Below, one piece after another: positions 8,506 through 17,492 of a stretch of 51,871 nucleotides of DNA. Where the stretch lies: positions 1 to 51,871 of the forward strand of contig JAFGTD010000258.1 of the NCBI GenBank assembly GCA_016934295.1, read 5' to 3'. Each line of letters opens with the position of its first letter. Within the stretch, counting starts at the first letter, position 1. Source of the stretch: Acidobacteriota bacterium (GTDB taxonomy: Bacteria > Acidobacteriota > UBA6911). The position numbers and the translations under genes were made by a program. The notes under the pieces were generated by a model. It had not been told where the DNA came from. It was given only the letters and a program-made list of their open reading frames with translations, and searched no databases.

Positions 8506-8967
8506 ATGTCAGATCCAAAAGAGGAGCCCAAAGCGGTGTTTTGCACCAATACCCAGGTGCCTCCCGGTGTCCATGATTTCGAGACCGAGGACGGGGAACC
8601 CGGTACGAAGGACGCGCCCGATCCTATTAACAGAGTCATTTACATGGACGATCGCGTTGTTCCGGGATCTTTTTATGTCGAAGCCGTGTGGGTGACGGGA
8701 TCGGTACCGAAGGTTCACCCCGTTCATCGTCACGATCACGATGAGGTCCTCGGCTTTGTGGGCAGCAATATGGATGATCCGAATGACCTGGGAGCCGAAA
8801 TCGATATCATCATTGACGGCAAAAAAACGACGATTACGAAAACATGCTTTATCCATGTGCCTGCCGGAGTGGAGCATGGAGGGCTTTGTTTCAGGAAAAT
8901 CGACAGGCCGGTATTCCAGATCGCCATGCTGAGGCAGGATAAATTTGAAAGTGTTCCGCCCACATAA
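8506..8967 (+). CDS. Small cupin-type protein (family copy 2), in the glycyl radical enzyme operon
   Basis: 153 residues, cytoplasmic (no signal). It has the metal motif HRHDHDE with FVGS following, DLGAEIDIIID, then VPAGVEHGG. The family is shared with the proteins at 5836, 30753 and 35919; alignable blocks are HxHDxDE, DLGxE(I/V) and PAGxxH. I chose ATG 8506 because AGGAG lies seven bases upstream; a TTG at 8500 is too close to it. It sits 62 bp after the UGSC gene and 19 bp before the activase, so it is almost certainly co-transcribed. The operon setting suggests it handles the substrate, product or a metal needed by the radical enzyme pathway, but that is inference. Confidence 0.82.
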   Translation: MSDPKEEPKAVFCTNTQVPPGVHDFETEDGEPGTKDAPDPINRVIYMDDRVVPGSFYVEAVWVTGSVPKVHPVHRHDHDEVLGFVGSNMDDPNDLGAEIDIIIDGKKTTITKTCFIHVPAGVEHGGLCFRKIDRPVFQIAMLRQDKFESVPPT

Positions 8968-8986
8968 AAATCAATGAAATCGTGTC

Positions 8987-9922
8987 ATGATGCCTACCGG
9001 GGAAATTGTTGCGCCGCAAACAGCGGTCATTATCAACATTCAGGGATTTTCCATCCACGACGGACCGGGAATAAGAACCGTCGTCTTTTTCAAGGGATGT
9101 CCGCTGTCCTGCCGGTGGTGCGCGAATCCGGAATGCCTGTCGGTAGAGCCGCAGGTTGGCTTCATTGAAACCCTCTGCACGGATTGCGGCAAATGCTTCG
9201 AAATCTGCGCCCATAAGGCCATCCGACCCGGAGAAGGGGTTCACAGAATCGACTATTCCCGGTGCAACTCCTGCGGAGATTGCGTGGATCACTGCGGTTA
9301 CGGCGCGCTTGTCCGCTATGGCGAATCGAAAACGGTCGCCGATGTCTGGGATGTCGTCCGGCGGGACAAGATTTTTTACGACAGTTCGGGCGGAGGCGTC
9401 ACGGCTTCGGGCGGGGAGCCGTTGCTCCGGGCGGGATTCGTTCGGGAACTGTTTGAGCTGTGCAAGGGGGAGCAGATTAATACCTGTATAGAAACATGCG
9501 GGTTAGCCGGCCGGGAGGCGCTGCTTGAGGTCATCCCCGTTACGGATCATTTTCTGTTTGACCTGAAGCATATGGATTCGGACCTCCATAACAGGCACAC
9601 CGGACAACCCAACAGTTTAATTCTCGAAAACGCCGCCTGGATTCTTGAACAGAGTGTGGACACCGTGTTCCGCCAGCCGTTGGTTCCGGGGATAAACGAC
9701 ACAACCGGGAATATCGAGGCGACCGCGGCATTTCTGTCCGGCCTCGGTAAAAGCGACCTAAGACTGGAGTTAATGCCCTACCATCGAATGGGCCAAAGCA
9801 AATACCGGGCGCTCAACATGAAATATCCTATGGACGGGACCGACGCCGCAGAGGAAGAAATGGTAGAATCGGTAATGAGAGCGTATCAGGACCGCGGCAT
9901 ACGCTGCACGATCTCAAGATAA
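8987..9922 (+). CDS. Glycyl-radical-enzyme activating protein (radical SAM)
   Basis: 311 residues. The protein uses S-adenosylmethionine and a 4Fe-4S cluster to abstract a hydrogen from the glycine of its partner. Seen in order: FSIHDGPGIRTVVFFKGC, the radical-SAM triad CPLSCRWC, an inserted ferredoxin-like domain with two clusters (CTDCGKCFEIC and CNSCGDCVDHC), the glycine-rich SAM strand TASGGEPLL, and FDLKHMD. The inserted two-cluster domain is typical of activases for dehydratase-, decarboxylase- and succinate synthase-type glycyl radical enzymes rather than of PflA. The target is clearly the next gene, 19 bp downstream. ATG 8987 or 8990 may serve as start. Anaerobic function is implied. 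Confidence 0.95.
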   Translation: MMPTGEIVAPQTAVIINIQGFSIHDGPGIRTVVFFKGCPLSCRWCANPECLSVEPQVGFIETLCTDCGKCFEICAHKAIRPGEGVHRIDYSRCNSCGDCVDHCGYGALVRYGESKTVADVWDVVRRDKIFYDSSGGGVTASGGEPLLRAGFVRELFELCKGEQINTCIETCGLAGREALLEVIPVTDHFLFDLKHMDSDLHNRHTGQPNSLILENAAWILEQSVDTVFRQPLVPGINDTTGNIEATAAFLSGLGKSDLRLELMPYHRMGQSKYRALNMKYPMDGTDAAEEEMVESVMRAYQDRGIRCTISR

Positions 9923-9941
9923 ATGTACACCGGAGTCAGTT

Positions 9942-12386
9942 ATGGTTAATGCAAACACGCAACTGCTGGATCGGATCGATAATCTCAAACTCGGCGAACG
10001 CGTCCTGGAATGGAAGCAGGCCATGAACGCCGCCGGGTGGAAGCTTTTCGCCGAAAGGGAAAAGTGGACCGTCGAATCCTGGCGGGAAACCGCAGGGCTG
10101 GATATCCAGCTGCGGCGCGCGCTCCTTTTCAAGAAGATTGTGGAAAATATCGAAATCCGCATTCATGACTACGACATGCTGGCGGGCCGGCTGACGCCTG
10201 CCGTTATTGGTTGCATGACATCCATCGACGTTTGCGGCGACTACATCCCGGGCATCTGGAAAGACTCCGACGAGCTGAAAATCACGATGGACGCGAATGT
10301 AGGCATGGATCCCGAAAGCATTGAAATTCTTCGCACCAGCGCCCGGGAATTCCGGGGCAAAACAGCGCCCGAGATGACCTACAAGGCGTGGGAAGCGGCC
10401 GACGGAGGCTGGATACGGGATGCCGAAGCAGCCAAGCTGAAAGACCCGACCCTGGACACCGCAATATTCGGGCAAGTCACGTCCGTACTGATGTGGAACA
10501 AGGTCCTCGAAAAAGGCCTGAAAGCATTCATCCAGGAGGCCCGTCAACATATCGATGCGTTTATTGAAAACCGGGAAAGCGATATCGACAGGCTTTACTT
10601 CTGGAAATCTTCAATCATCGCCTGCGAAGCGGTCATCAGCCATGCGCGCAGATACGCCGCTTTAGCAAGGGACATGGCAAAAGAGGAAACAAGGCCGGAA
10701 CGCAAGGCCGAATTGCTCCAGATTGCGGCCTGCTGCGACCATGTGCCGGAAAACCCGGCCAGGACTTTTCATGAGGCCCTTCAGTCGATGGCCATTGTCG
10801 GCGTATGCAAAAACTACGAACATCCGATGCACAACAATCCGCAATGGGGCCGCGGCGACCAGTATCTGTATCCCTACTTTATCCGGGACATTGAAAACGG
10901 CACCATTACGCTGGAAAAAGCATCCGACCTGCTTGCGGAACTTATAGGCCGATGGGGCACGCAGACCTTCGTTTCTTCCGAAAGCTCCATGGAATCGCAC
11001 CAGATCAATTTCGGTATCAACAACGCCATGATCGGCGGCGTAGATTGTTCGGGCGCCGATTGCTCGAACGAATTGAGCTATCTTTTCCTGCACGTTGTCG
11101 GCCTCCTTCAGCTGTCGTCTCCCACGCTGGGACTACGCTGGAACAAAAATACGCCTTCCTGGATGATGAACAAAGCCATCCGAACGAACATGGCCACGAA
11201 AGGCGGCATTCCCCTGTTCGAGAATGACGAAGTCGTCCTATCGCATTTCCTTAAGGACGGGATTCCCATGGAGGAAGCCGTGGAGTGGTGCGGTCTGGGG
11301 TGCGTGTATCCCTGTCTCCCTTCGAGAGCGGAGCATTACGGCGCTGAAGGCATCGCCGCCTGCAATATGGCCTCAATGCTGCACCTGGTTTTGCACAACG
11401 GCGTGGATGTAAACGGCAAACGCACGGGACTTGAAACCGGCGATCCGAGAGAGTTTAAGAGCTTTGATGCGTTGTATGACGCACTGATGCAGCAGCACCG
11501 ATTCATCACACACCGCATTTTCTGGTTAGCCTCCATTGCCCGAAAGGAACAGCCCAAGCACATGAGGCTCCCGTTTCTGTCGACCGTGGGCATTCAAAGC
11601 TGCATGGACCGGGGACAGGATCTGCTGATTCCGGATCCTGATTCCTGCATGTTCGGCATTTCCGACAGGGCCATTATCGATGTCGCCGATTCTCTTACGG
11701 CCGTCAAAAAGCTGGTATTCGATAAAAAGAAGCTGACCATGGAGGAGCTTCTCGAGGCACTCGACAGTAACTTCGAAGGCAAACGGGGTGAAGAAATCCG
11801 GCTCTTGTGTCTGGCGCAACCTAAATTCGGCAATGATATCGATGAGGTGGACCTGCTGGCTAAAAAAATCGGCGAAGACTCGGAGCGCATTATCCGCGGT
11901 TATGACAACTCTCCCTTCCGCAATTACATGATCGCGAGAGAAGGTCTTGCCTGGCACTATTTCGGCGGGCTCGGCGTGGGTGCTTTGCCCAACGGCAGAA
12001 AGGCATTCGAGCCGCTCAATGACGGCGCAATCTCTCCGATGAGAGGGGTTGATCAGTCGGGACCGACCGCCGTGCTTCGTTCGGCGCTCAAAGCGGGATT
12101 CAAGGAATCCCATGCCTCTGTGCTGAACCAGAAATTCTCCTCTTCAATGCTGGGAAGCAACGAGAGCATTGACAAGCTGGGCGCTTATACCAACGCCTTT
12201 ATGGCGAACGGCGGTTCTCACATTCAGTACAACATGGTGGACACGAACGAACTGCGGGACGCGAAAATACATCCTGAAAACCATCGCGATCTGATCGTCC
12301 GCATCGGTGGATTCAGCGCTTATTTCACGCAGCTTTCTCCCGACATCCAGGATGATGTCATAAACAGGAGCGAACATAGCCTTTAA
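9942..12386 (+). CDS. Glycyl radical enzyme of unknown substrate (pyruvate formate-lyase superfamily)
   Basis: 814 residues, full length for the family. The radical-bearing glycine is Gly790 in RIGGFSAYF, 24 residues from the C-terminus, as usual. The thiyl-radical cysteine is Cys454 in the loop GLGCVYPC. In diol dehydratases, choline lyase and arylacetate decarboxylases the active Cys is followed two residues later by Glu (CxE); here Tyr follows, so those reactions are less likely. A formate-lyase CC pair is also absent. The enzyme may be an X-succinate synthase-like or uncharacterised branch. It ends an operon with a UGSC candidate selenoprotein, a cupin and its own activase. The downstream gene converges on it, 27 bp away. 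Function requires strict anoxia. Substrate cannot be assigned from sequence alone. Confidence 0.93.
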   Translation: MVNANTQLLDRIDNLKLGERVLEWKQAMNAAGWKLFAEREKWTVESWRETAGLDIQLRRALLFKKIVENIEIRIHDYDMLAGRLTPAVIGCMTSIDVCGDYIPGIWKDSDELKITMDANVGMDPESIEILRTSAREFRGKTAPEMTYKAWEAADGGWIRDAEAAKLKDPTLDTAIFGQVTSVLMWNKVLEKGLKAFIQEARQHIDAFIENRESDIDRLYFWKSSIIACEAVISHARRYAALARDMAKEETRPERKAELLQIAACCDHVPENPARTFHEALQSMAIVGVCKNYEHPMHNNPQWGRGDQYLYPYFIRDIENGTITLEKASDLLAELIGRWGTQTFVSSESSMESHQINFGINNAMIGGVDCSGADCSNELSYLFLHVVGLLQLSSPTLGLRWNKNTPSWMMNKAIRTNMATKGGIPLFENDEVVLSHFLKDGIPMEEAVEWCGLGCVYPCLPSRAEHYGAEGIAACNMASMLHLVLHNGVDVNGKRTGLETGDPREFKSFDALYDALMQQHRFITHRIFWLASIARKEQPKHMRLPFLSTVGIQSCMDRGQDLLIPDPDSCMFGISDRAIIDVADSLTAVKKLVFDKKKLTMEELLEALDSNFEGKRGEEIRLLCLAQPKFGNDIDEVDLLAKKIGEDSERIIRGYDNSPFRNYMIAREGLAWHYFGGLGVGALPNGRKAFEPLNDGAISPMRGVDQSGPTAVLRSALKAGFKESHASVLNQKFSSSMLGSNESIDKLGAYTNAFMANGGSHIQYNMVDTNELRDAKIHPENHRDLIVRIGGFSAYFTQLSPDIQDDVINRSEHSL

Positions 12387-12413
12387 CCCGGGTTGCCGCA
12401 ATCGGGATAGCTA

Positions 12414-15029
12414 TCACTCTTCAGTGGCCAGGTAACAGACCGCCCTCTGTTTCTGCGCATTCGCATTCACGTAAAGCTTCAATCCCTCCCTGATTTTGGC
12501 GGGTTCGATAACTCGAACCGCCTCCTGCCATTGGCCGTGGTCCGGAAGGATCCGCTTCAGAAGGTTGGGGGCGCCTTCGAGGAACTTCCTGTTAAAAACT
12601 ACGTCCTCCCTGTCGGGGAAAACCGCGAGGTAGAGCGTGTCGTTCTCAACGATCTCGTTGAAGAAGTGGGTTCCAAGAGAAACGTCGGGTATAAGGTCGG
12701 CATGCATCTCGGCGATTTCACACACGACGGCTGCCGGACTGATCTCGGCGTATGATACCGGGACTCCCAGCGACGGAATCGTCGTTCCCCATCGTCCGGG
12801 GCCTATAATCATAAGATTGCCATTCCCTTCTTTGAGATGCGCAAGGCGTCCGACCAGCCTGGCAACGGAGTAGCGATCCCTTTCCGGCATATGGGCGTAG
12901 ACGGACGGCACGACATAGATCAGCCTGTCAATAACATACTGGCATACGGGACCGATTACCGGGCCTTTGGTCCGGAGGATTAGATTCTCATCTTCGATAG
13001 CCTCGGGCGGATCGACGACGCAGCTTCCTCCCTTGACTTTAAAGGGGCGGCATTGAACCAGGTTGACCCTGTAGGCATTATCGTCGAGAAAGTTCACCGT
13101 GAACTCCACGTCCACCGGATGCTCGTAGGCCCCGCTCAGAGTCTGAAGCAGATCCCGCATCTCACCTGCAAAGGAAGTATCGGTCAGCAGCTTTTCAAAG
13201 GTCAACAGCCACGGAAAGACATCCGATTGTCCCGTCTCCCTGGACCGTCGGATTAATTTTTCGTCGCGGGTCGCAAAAATTTCCAGAGGGAAACGCGGTT
13301 TTTCGTCGACCACTTCCTCGAACCACCGGGAATCAATTTGGTTCGACTTGAGATTCAAAACATCGACGTGCTTCTGAGAGCATACCCGCTGTTCGTGCAG
13401 GGTCACTTCAGGCCGGTGCATCGGGGCATTGAGCGCCACGATCCTGGTATAGTCGCCCTCTAATGAATTGACTGCGCGAGTCCCCAGCCCGAAAACAAGG
13501 CGCAGCAAACCGGCATTCGGATCGATCTGCTCGCTCCAGACGTAGGGATTGAAAGACAAACCGACGCCGGCAGCCTGCGGGAAGAAAAGCTCGTCGTACA
13601 TTGCGCCCGATACCCGCTGGACCAGCAGCGCCATCTGCTCATCCTGCTGCAGAAGCCCCCGCCTGGCGCGGTAATGCAGCGCTTCCTCTCCCATGGTGCT
13701 GGCGAATACTCTCCGGACGGCGTTTTCGAACGCTTCGAGGCGCTCTTCGGGCGTCCCCTGATTGACGCAAAATATGCTCTCGTATTTTCCGGCGAAGGCG
13801 TTGCCGAATGCGTCCTCCAGAAGACTGCTGGAGCGCACCACGATAGGCGCCTGCCCGAAGTATTCGAGCATCTCTATAAACTGCCTCCGGATGAATCCGG
13901 GGAAGGAGCCGGCAAGAATCCGCTCCCGCACCTCCGCCGCATTCTCCAGGTATTTCTCCGGGTCCCGCTGCTGCTGGCGCAGCCGCCAGCAGTTGTTTCG
14001 CACCAGGTAGGTGTAGAATACATCGCAGCCTATGTAGAAGGAATCGTGTGTCTCCAGCAGGCTTTTCCACTTGTCGTCGCGATCGTTCAGGATCGCGCGG
14101 GCCAGGATCATCCCCACCGATTTTCCTCCGATCAATCCCGTACCGAGCATTCTCTTTCGGATGCCCAGGAGATCCGACAACTTCAGGTATCTCTTGGCAA
14201 GCTTCAGAAGACGCGCATCGCGCGTAACCATCATCCTCAGGAGCCGCTCGAAAAGTTCATCCGTTTCCAGGAAAAGCGCTTCTCCGCGCGCCTGCCGGGC
14301 CAGCGCATCCTGCGCCTGAAAGAACACCCGGTTCCACATGTCAATGTCCCGCGCGGCGGATCCTACCTCGGGCTGCGAGGTGGAAGCAAAAAGGTCCGCT
14401 ATCGTGGCGCTTTCGGTGACGGTCCGGAATTCGTCCTCCACCCATACATGCGGGAAGTACATCGTCGGCGAATCCCGTTTCCAGACCTTCAAGGGATGGA
14501 CATAAAGGCTCCCACGGTGGCGGTGGACGTCTATCAGTAGCTGGGTGGTGTCGCGAATCGATGCGACGGTTTCGGACCAGTGGCGGTGCCGCAGCAGCGC
14601 AAAATAGGTTATGGTGTCCAATTCATACAGATACGGGCAGGTAACCATGAAAAAATTGCCCAGCATCAGGTCGCTGTACCAGTCCGCGGCAAGGTCCGAG
14701 AGACAGTCGAACACGTAATAGGCCCCCCGGCCGGCCTCTCCTATCTTTCTGTGAATCTCCGCGGCGAACGACTCAAACCCTATCTGGGGGTCCAGCCGGA
14801 TTATCTCGGCGCCGCAGTCATCCGCCAGCAGCTGTTCGTGATGTGCGAAGCGAAAGTAGAGGATCTTCCTGCCTTCCAAGAGCGCCCGCTCGCAATACGG
14901 TTTCACGAAAGGGGCGTAATCGTCGATGGAATCCACCTGCAGCACTATGTTGTCGCCAAGCTGCAGGCCCTTTAGAAGGTTGTCCAATCCGGAGAGACCC
15001 GTGCTTGGTGGAAGATTTACAGTGGACAT
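12414..15029 (-). CDS. KaiC-like domain fused to PEP synthase/PPDK N-terminal ATP-grasp domain
   Basis: 871 residues. The first ~220 residues resemble a RecA/KaiC-type fold (GLSGLDNLLKGLQLGDNIVL, YYVFDCLSDLAADWYSD). The rest is a PPDK_N/PEP-synthase ATP-grasp domain: GLIGGKSVGMILAR, IVVRSSSLLEDAFGNAFAGKYES, and a late GPGRWGTTIPSLGVPV. The phosphohistidine swivel and PEP-binding domains of true PEP synthase are missing, so it is not a complete PEP synthase. Such proteins are usually annotated as PEP/pyruvate-binding domain proteins; their role is unclear. ATG 15029 has AGGA upstream. It stands alone between the GRE operon and the HD protein. Confidence 0.85.
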   Translation of the reverse strand: MSTVNLPPSTGLSGLDNLLKGLQLGDNIVLQVDSIDDYAPFVKPYCERALLEGRKILYFRFAHHEQLLADDCGAEIIRLDPQIGFESFAAEIHRKIGEAGRGAYYVFDCLSDLAADWYSDLMLGNFFMVTCPYLYELDTITYFALLRHRHWSETVASIRDTTQLLIDVHRHRGSLYVHPLKVWKRDSPTMYFPHVWVEDEFRTVTESATIADLFASTSQPEVGSAARDIDMWNRVFFQAQDALARQARGEALFLETDELFERLLRMMVTRDARLLKLAKRYLKLSDLLGIRKRMLGTGLIGGKSVGMILARAILNDRDDKWKSLLETHDSFYIGCDVFYTYLVRNNCWRLRQQQRDPEKYLENAAEVRERILAGSFPGFIRRQFIEMLEYFGQAPIVVRSSSLLEDAFGNAFAGKYESIFCVNQGTPEERLEAFENAVRRVFASTMGEEALHYRARRGLLQQDEQMALLVQRVSGAMYDELFFPQAAGVGLSFNPYVWSEQIDPNAGLLRLVFGLGTRAVNSLEGDYTRIVALNAPMHRPEVTLHEQRVCSQKHVDVLNLKSNQIDSRWFEEVVDEKPRFPLEIFATRDEKLIRRSRETGQSDVFPWLLTFEKLLTDTSFAGEMRDLLQTLSGAYEHPVDVEFTVNFLDDNAYRVNLVQCRPFKVKGGSCVVDPPEAIEDENLILRTKGPVIGPVCQYVIDRLIYVVPSVYAHMPERDRYSVARLVGRLAHLKEGNGNLMIIGPGRWGTTIPSLGVPVSYAEISPAAVVCEIAEMHADLIPDVSLGTHFFNEIVENDTLYLAVFPDREDVVFNRKFLEGAPNLLKRILPDHGQWQEAVRVIEPAKIREGLKLYVNANAQKQRAVCYLATEE

Positions 15030-15299
15030 GTTGAATTCCTGCCTCCCATGGCGGCTGCATGGATTGAAAAGTCGTTATTCCTTTTCCGGGGCGCCTTCTT
15101 GGATCCGGCAACTTATATTATCATCGAATAACGGGTATTTTTACAGAGCTGAGATCCAGGGCCCACTATAAAAATATTTCAGCAAACAATGACGGGCGCA
15201 GAAATCTACAGGCGATTCCATAGGGCCCATGATAAAGTCGCCCGGTCTGGAAATTATTTCAAACAGAAAAAGGGCATCGATTTATGAGTGGAGGGGGGG

Positions 15300-15875
15300 A
15301 TGGAAATGAATCGTGACGACGCATGGAGTCTTTTGACGGAATATACGAAAAGCGAAAACCTGCGCAAACACGCCCTGGCTGTCGAGATACTCATGCGCGC
15401 GCTGGCGGAAAAATTCGGCCAGGATCCGGACGTATGGGGCATTGTAGGCCTGCTGCACGATTTCGATTATGAAATGTATCCGGAATTTCCCGATCATCCG
15501 ACCAAAGGCTCGGCCATTCTCCGGGAACGCGGCTATCCGGAAGAAATCATCCAGGCGATTGCCTCGCACGTGGAAGCCATGAAGCTGCCCCGTGATTCCA
15601 TGTTGCGCAAGGCAATCTTTGCCTGCGACGAGCTGGCCGGTTTTCTTATCGCGGCTGCCCTGGTTCGCCCGGGCAAATCCATCATCGGGATGCAAACCAA
15701 GTCCGTTAAAAAGAAGCTCAAAGACAAGGCATTCGCAAGAGCCGTGAATCGCGACGAAATTCGCCGGAGCGCCGAAGAACTCGGCTTTAGCCTGGAGGAG
15801 CACATCGCCTTCTGCATTCAGGCCTTTGAGGACAAAGCCTCGCTCCTGGGACTGGGCGGCGGGAGTCCGGCATAA
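15300..15875 (+). CDS. HD-domain (HDIG-type) metal-dependent phosphohydrolase
   Basis: About 191 residues with the H...HD...D metal signature of the HD superfamily: a His in the helix KHALAVEI, then LLHDFDYE, and HPTKGSAIL followed by AIASH. Proteins of this size in the YqeK/HDIG group hydrolyse nucleotides or phosphates; the substrate is not evident. The start is ambiguous: GGAGGGGGG precedes ATG 15300 by five bases and ATG 15306 by eleven; GTG 15288 is less likely because it lies before the Shine-Dalgarno sequence. The gene ends 8 bp from the convergent DsrE gene. Confidence 0.85.
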   Translation: MEMNRDDAWSLLTEYTKSENLRKHALAVEILMRALAEKFGQDPDVWGIVGLLHDFDYEMYPEFPDHPTKGSAILRERGYPEEIIQAIASHVEAMKLPRDSMLRKAIFACDELAGFLIAAALVRPGKSIIGMQTKSVKKKLKDKAFARAVNRDEIRRSAEELGFSLEEHIAFCIQAFEDKASLLGLGGGSPA

Positions 15876-15883
15876 ACCAATCT

Positions 15884-16258
15884 CTAATAATTAAGAACCG
15901 CGTTTGCCTCGAGAGCTTCCTGGACGACGCGCGCGCCTGCTATGGGCTCCGCGTTTTCCACGAGCATCGACTCGTCTATTTGCCTTTCCTTGATGCACGG
16001 GCTGCACACCAACAGCTTGCCGCCCTGTTCTAAAAATGATTTCATCAAATCTTTCAGCGGGGGGAGCCCGCCGGCGTAAACGTGGTCGTACGATCCCTTT
16101 TTGGCCAGCAGAACAGCGGCGCCCTGGAGCACGATAACGGCTTCTGTATCCATAACCAGTGCAGCATTTGCTATAACGAACGGAAAAGTTGCTCGTTCCA
16201 GATCATCAGGTCCGTGGGTTGCGATAATGAGTATTTTTTCGGTTTTTTCTTCGGACAT
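15884..16258 (-). CDS. DsrE-family sulfur-carrier-like protein, last gene of the Qmo/Hdr operon
   Basis: 124 residues, DsrE/YchN fold: EKILIIATHGPDD at the N-terminus, and a CSPC pair in GGKLLVCSPCIKER where DsrE-type carriers bear their reactive cysteine. Members of the family accept or relay sulfane sulfur, often with TusA; others bind small thiols. It lies 21 bp after the QmoC-like gene on the same strand, with a good GAGGG site before ATG 16258. With the TusA gene in the same operon, a role in moving sulfur to or from the membrane complex is likely but inferred. Confidence 0.85.
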   Translation of the reverse strand: MSEEKTEKILIIATHGPDDLERATFPFVIANAALVMDTEAVIVLQGAAVLLAKKGSYDHVYAGGLPPLKDLMKSFLEQGGKLLVCSPCIKERQIDESMLVENAEPIAGARVVQEALEANAVLNY

Positions 16259-16279
16259 TTTTCCCTCTTGGATAGAAAG

Positions 16280-17488
16280 TTAATCAGCGGCAACGCGGAA
16301 TTTGCGGAAATTTTGAAACCAGATTGCCACGGTTCGATAGATTACGTGCGCGAACTTTGTAAAAGGCATGAGTATTAAAAGCTCCATCGCGAGAATCACG
16401 TGGATGAGAAACACGACATAAAGCCATGAACCGGCGACGGGCATATATATGGCGGCCGTGAGCACGAATCCCGTAACGGAGATAATCCACAGGAGTCCCA
16501 GGAACAGCCAGTCAAATGGCGCCGTACGGGAGTAATAATGCTGGCGGGCGGACATCAGGCTTCCCGGCTTTGTTTTTTTCAGGCGCGGCAGGATTGCGAC
16601 AGTGACGCCGTAAGTACAGATAACACCGGACAGGATCCCCAGCAGCCGGATCGGGTGCCAGGGCATAACGTGCAGGTCCGGGTCTTTGAACAGGTAGTCC
16701 AGGATGGTCGCAGCGGCAAGTCCCAGAAAGCCTCCCATAATACACAGGTGCACGAACCAGCGTCTTATCAGCAGCGGGCGCCGGCTTGTCTGGTCCTGCC
16801 CGCAATCGCGTTGGGAACTGTGCAGAATAACGTCGGATATGGTTCTCAAAACCGCTTTCAGGGCTGCCTGAGCGGGAAACATGCCCGGACCTTCGGGGGG
16901 CTTGCCTACGTTGCCCGGTACCGGCGAGTGCGTCATCGCCCAGAACATGTTCAAAAAGGTTATCAGCGCCATGACGCCCAACAGAACGAACAGGACGATC
17001 CCGGCGTCGTGCAGTATCTCGAAAGGCACGAAATCGAGCATCGCGGCGGTGGAAAAGCCTGCGGTCATGCCCTCCGGTATTCCCTGTGACTCCCAGAGCA
17101 GTACGGCCGCAAAAAGAACACCCAGGATTAAAATAACTGCGGCTATGCTCACGACAGACCGGTCCAGCCGGCGGGCCAGGCCGAAGGGATCGAACGAGCT
17201 GATGGCGTAGCGCCGGGCGGCCGCCATAAACTCAGCCGGCCCTGCCCGTCGCGGGCAGGTCTCGGAACACTCCCCGCAATGATGGCACAGCCAGAGCTCC
17301 TTGCTCGACAGAAGATACTCTTTCATCCCGAGCTGGGCATAACGGATCATGCGCCGCGGAAATGCATCGTTGCCCTGCGACAGGGGACAAACAGCCGTAC
17401 AGTTGCCGCAATTAAAACAGGCGCTGATATCCGCCGCACCGTATTTCTTCAGGTTGGACAACAACCGGGGATCTGCACGTGTGGCCAT
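16280..17488 (-). CDS. QmoC-like membrane subunit: HdrC-type Fe-S domain fused to cytochrome b-like transmembrane domain
   Basis: 402 residues from ATG 17488 (GGGAG upstream); the longer open frame to 17635 overlaps the previous gene and is not used. The N-terminal 100 residues carry two 4Fe-4S motifs, CFNCGNCTAVCP and CHHCGECSETCP, as in HdrC. The remainder has about six hydrophobic helices with conserved His, like the NarI/HdrE heme-b unit. This fusion defines QmoC, which links the soluble flavin subunits to the quinone pool. In sulfate reducers Qmo feeds electrons to APS reductase; no aprAB is in this window. The gene begins 4 bp after the small winged-helix gene. Confidence 0.88.
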   Translation of the reverse strand: MATRADPRLLSNLKKYGAADISACFNCGNCTAVCPLSQGNDAFPRRMIRYAQLGMKEYLLSSKELWLCHHCGECSETCPRRAGPAEFMAAARRYAISSFDPFGLARRLDRSVVSIAAVILILGVLFAAVLLWESQGIPEGMTAGFSTAAMLDFVPFEILHDAGIVLFVLLGVMALITFLNMFWAMTHSPVPGNVGKPPEGPGMFPAQAALKAVLRTISDVILHSSQRDCGQDQTSRRPLLIRRWFVHLCIMGGFLGLAAATILDYLFKDPDLHVMPWHPIRLLGILSGVICTYGVTVAILPRLKKTKPGSLMSARQHYYSRTAPFDWLFLGLLWIISVTGFVLTAAIYMPVAGSWLYVVFLIHVILAMELLILMPFTKFAHVIYRTVAIWFQNFRKFRVAAD

Positions 17489-17492
17489 GGCT

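Noticed and set aside
13674-14540. 288-codon plus-strand frame opposite the KaiC/PEP-synthase gene
   Set aside because: Shadow of a strongly conserved protein on the other strand, with no motif of its own.
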